From: Chara braunii
Taxonomy: Eukaryota; Streptophyta; Charophyceae; Charales; Characeae
DNA: 26,308 nucleotides
NCBI GenBank assembly: GCA_003427395.1
Contig: BFEA01000320.1
Span: forward strand, 301,540 to 327,847
Direction: 5' to 3'
The number at the start of each line of letters is the position of its first letter. Positions within the stretch are counted from its first letter, which is position 1. Of the stretch, positions 25,755 through 26,308 are shown piece after piece. Under the pieces are notes generated by a model. It was not told where the DNA came from, did no database searches, and worked only from the letters and a program-made list of their open reading frames with translations. Made by a program: the position numbers and the translations under genes.

Positions 25755-25921
25755 GAACCGGACCAGTCCAGACACCGGAAACCGGATTTCCCGGTTTCAT
25801 CCGAACGTCTGGATTTCCGGTATTTTCTGGTTAATCCGGACATGTCCGGATCGGCCTGTCTGGATCCCTGTCCGGATGGATGTACATGTCCGGATTAAAA
25901 AAAAAAAAAAAAAAAAAAAAA
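25755..25921 (+). repeat. TCCGGA-rich segment ending in a 25-nt poly(A)
   Basis: Many CCGGA/TCCGG words within 140 bp, including the perfect 18-nt palindrome ATCCGGACATGTCCGGAT (25834-25851) and a second TACATGTCCGGATT just before the A run (25897-25921). This looks like the 3' end of a short retroposed or satellite-like unit. No coding function. Confidence 0.7.
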
Positions 25922-25970
25922 GAAACCTGTTATACAAAGTACTGCAAATGGTTTGAAAACAAAGAAAAGG

Positions 25971-26308
25971 CCATGTGGCACAGGTAAGGGTGGGGAGGGG
26001 AGGTTATAGTGAGTACATGTCAACAACCAAGATGAGGGGGAGGAGGGCGAAGACGTGGAGCAGCAGCAGGAGGAGGGCAAAGACGTGGACGGGGAGGAGC
26101 GGGAGGAGGATGAAGACGAGGAACATGACGACAAAGTTTCAGAAAAAAAAGGAAAAAGGGTACCACGTGGCATGAGCAGGGAAGGGAGCGGGGGAGGTTA
26201 TAGCAAGTACATGAAGATGACCAAGACGAGGAGGAGGAGGAGGAGCGGGAGGAGGACGCAGACATGGAGGAGGAGGAGAGGGATGGAGGAGCAGAAAGGA
26301 GGAAGACC
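25971..26308. repeat. Diverged tandem duplication, period ~192 bp, purine-rich
   Basis: CCATGTGGCA (25971) and CCACGTGGCA (26163) start two related units. Both continue with GGGGAGGTTATAG and AGTACATG and then enter GAGGAGG-rich sequence. The second unit is cut by the end of the window. Asp/Glu/Arg- or Ser-rich frames through it are composition artefacts. Confidence 0.8.

Overview
The window is intergenic, repeat-dominated DNA from a large eukaryotic nuclear genome. I find no intact host gene, operon, CRISPR array or prokaryotic feature. Broken hAT, Ty3/gypsy and LINE elements, a plastid-like 23S rRNA fragment, many microsatellites and isolated Ns suggest a draft assembly from the green plant lineage. 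A charophyte alga such as Chara would fit, but that is inference and the sequence alone does not fix the species. One exact Nextera junction adapter (24691-24728) shows that part of the contig is a library artefact.

Layout. 1-235: tandem repeats and a TTC/TGC microsatellite. 236-4059: a decayed hAT-type transposase gene (BED-like finger, DUF659/RNase H-like core, C-terminal dimerisation segment, Gln-rich minisatellite, AT-hook). 4264-5250: TTC microsatellite, a foldback element and a poly(A)/GC-hairpin junction. About 5250-7170: a solo or truncated LTR (LTR-A) carrying a small conserved ORF. 7171-9562: a retroposon tail and a 5'-truncated LINE relic on the minus strand. About 9760-12222: a second, related LTR (LTR-B) with the same conserved ORF. 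12223-17847: the internal region of a Ty3/gypsy element (primer-binding site, gag, protease, RT, RNase H, a PHD-type finger, integrase, GPY/F-like end), riddled with stops and frameshifts and interrupted by a roughly 285-bp foldback insertion. 17970-21168: two copies of a diverged repeat, a minisatellite, a 98-nt hairpin and a CA microsatellite. 21836-22252: heptamer repeats. 22517-22840: organelle-type 23S rRNA fragment. 24124-24324: a tRNA-derived SINE candidate. 24691-24728: adapter. 25750-26308: TCCGGA-rich poly(A) segment and a 192-bp duplication.

The most interesting biology is in the gypsy family. A PHD-type zinc finger sits between RNase H and integrase, and a cysteine-containing ORF lies inside the LTR between the TATA box and the primer-binding site. 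That ORF is recognisably conserved at protein level in two otherwise diverged LTRs. The copies here are dead, so function must be judged on intact relatives.
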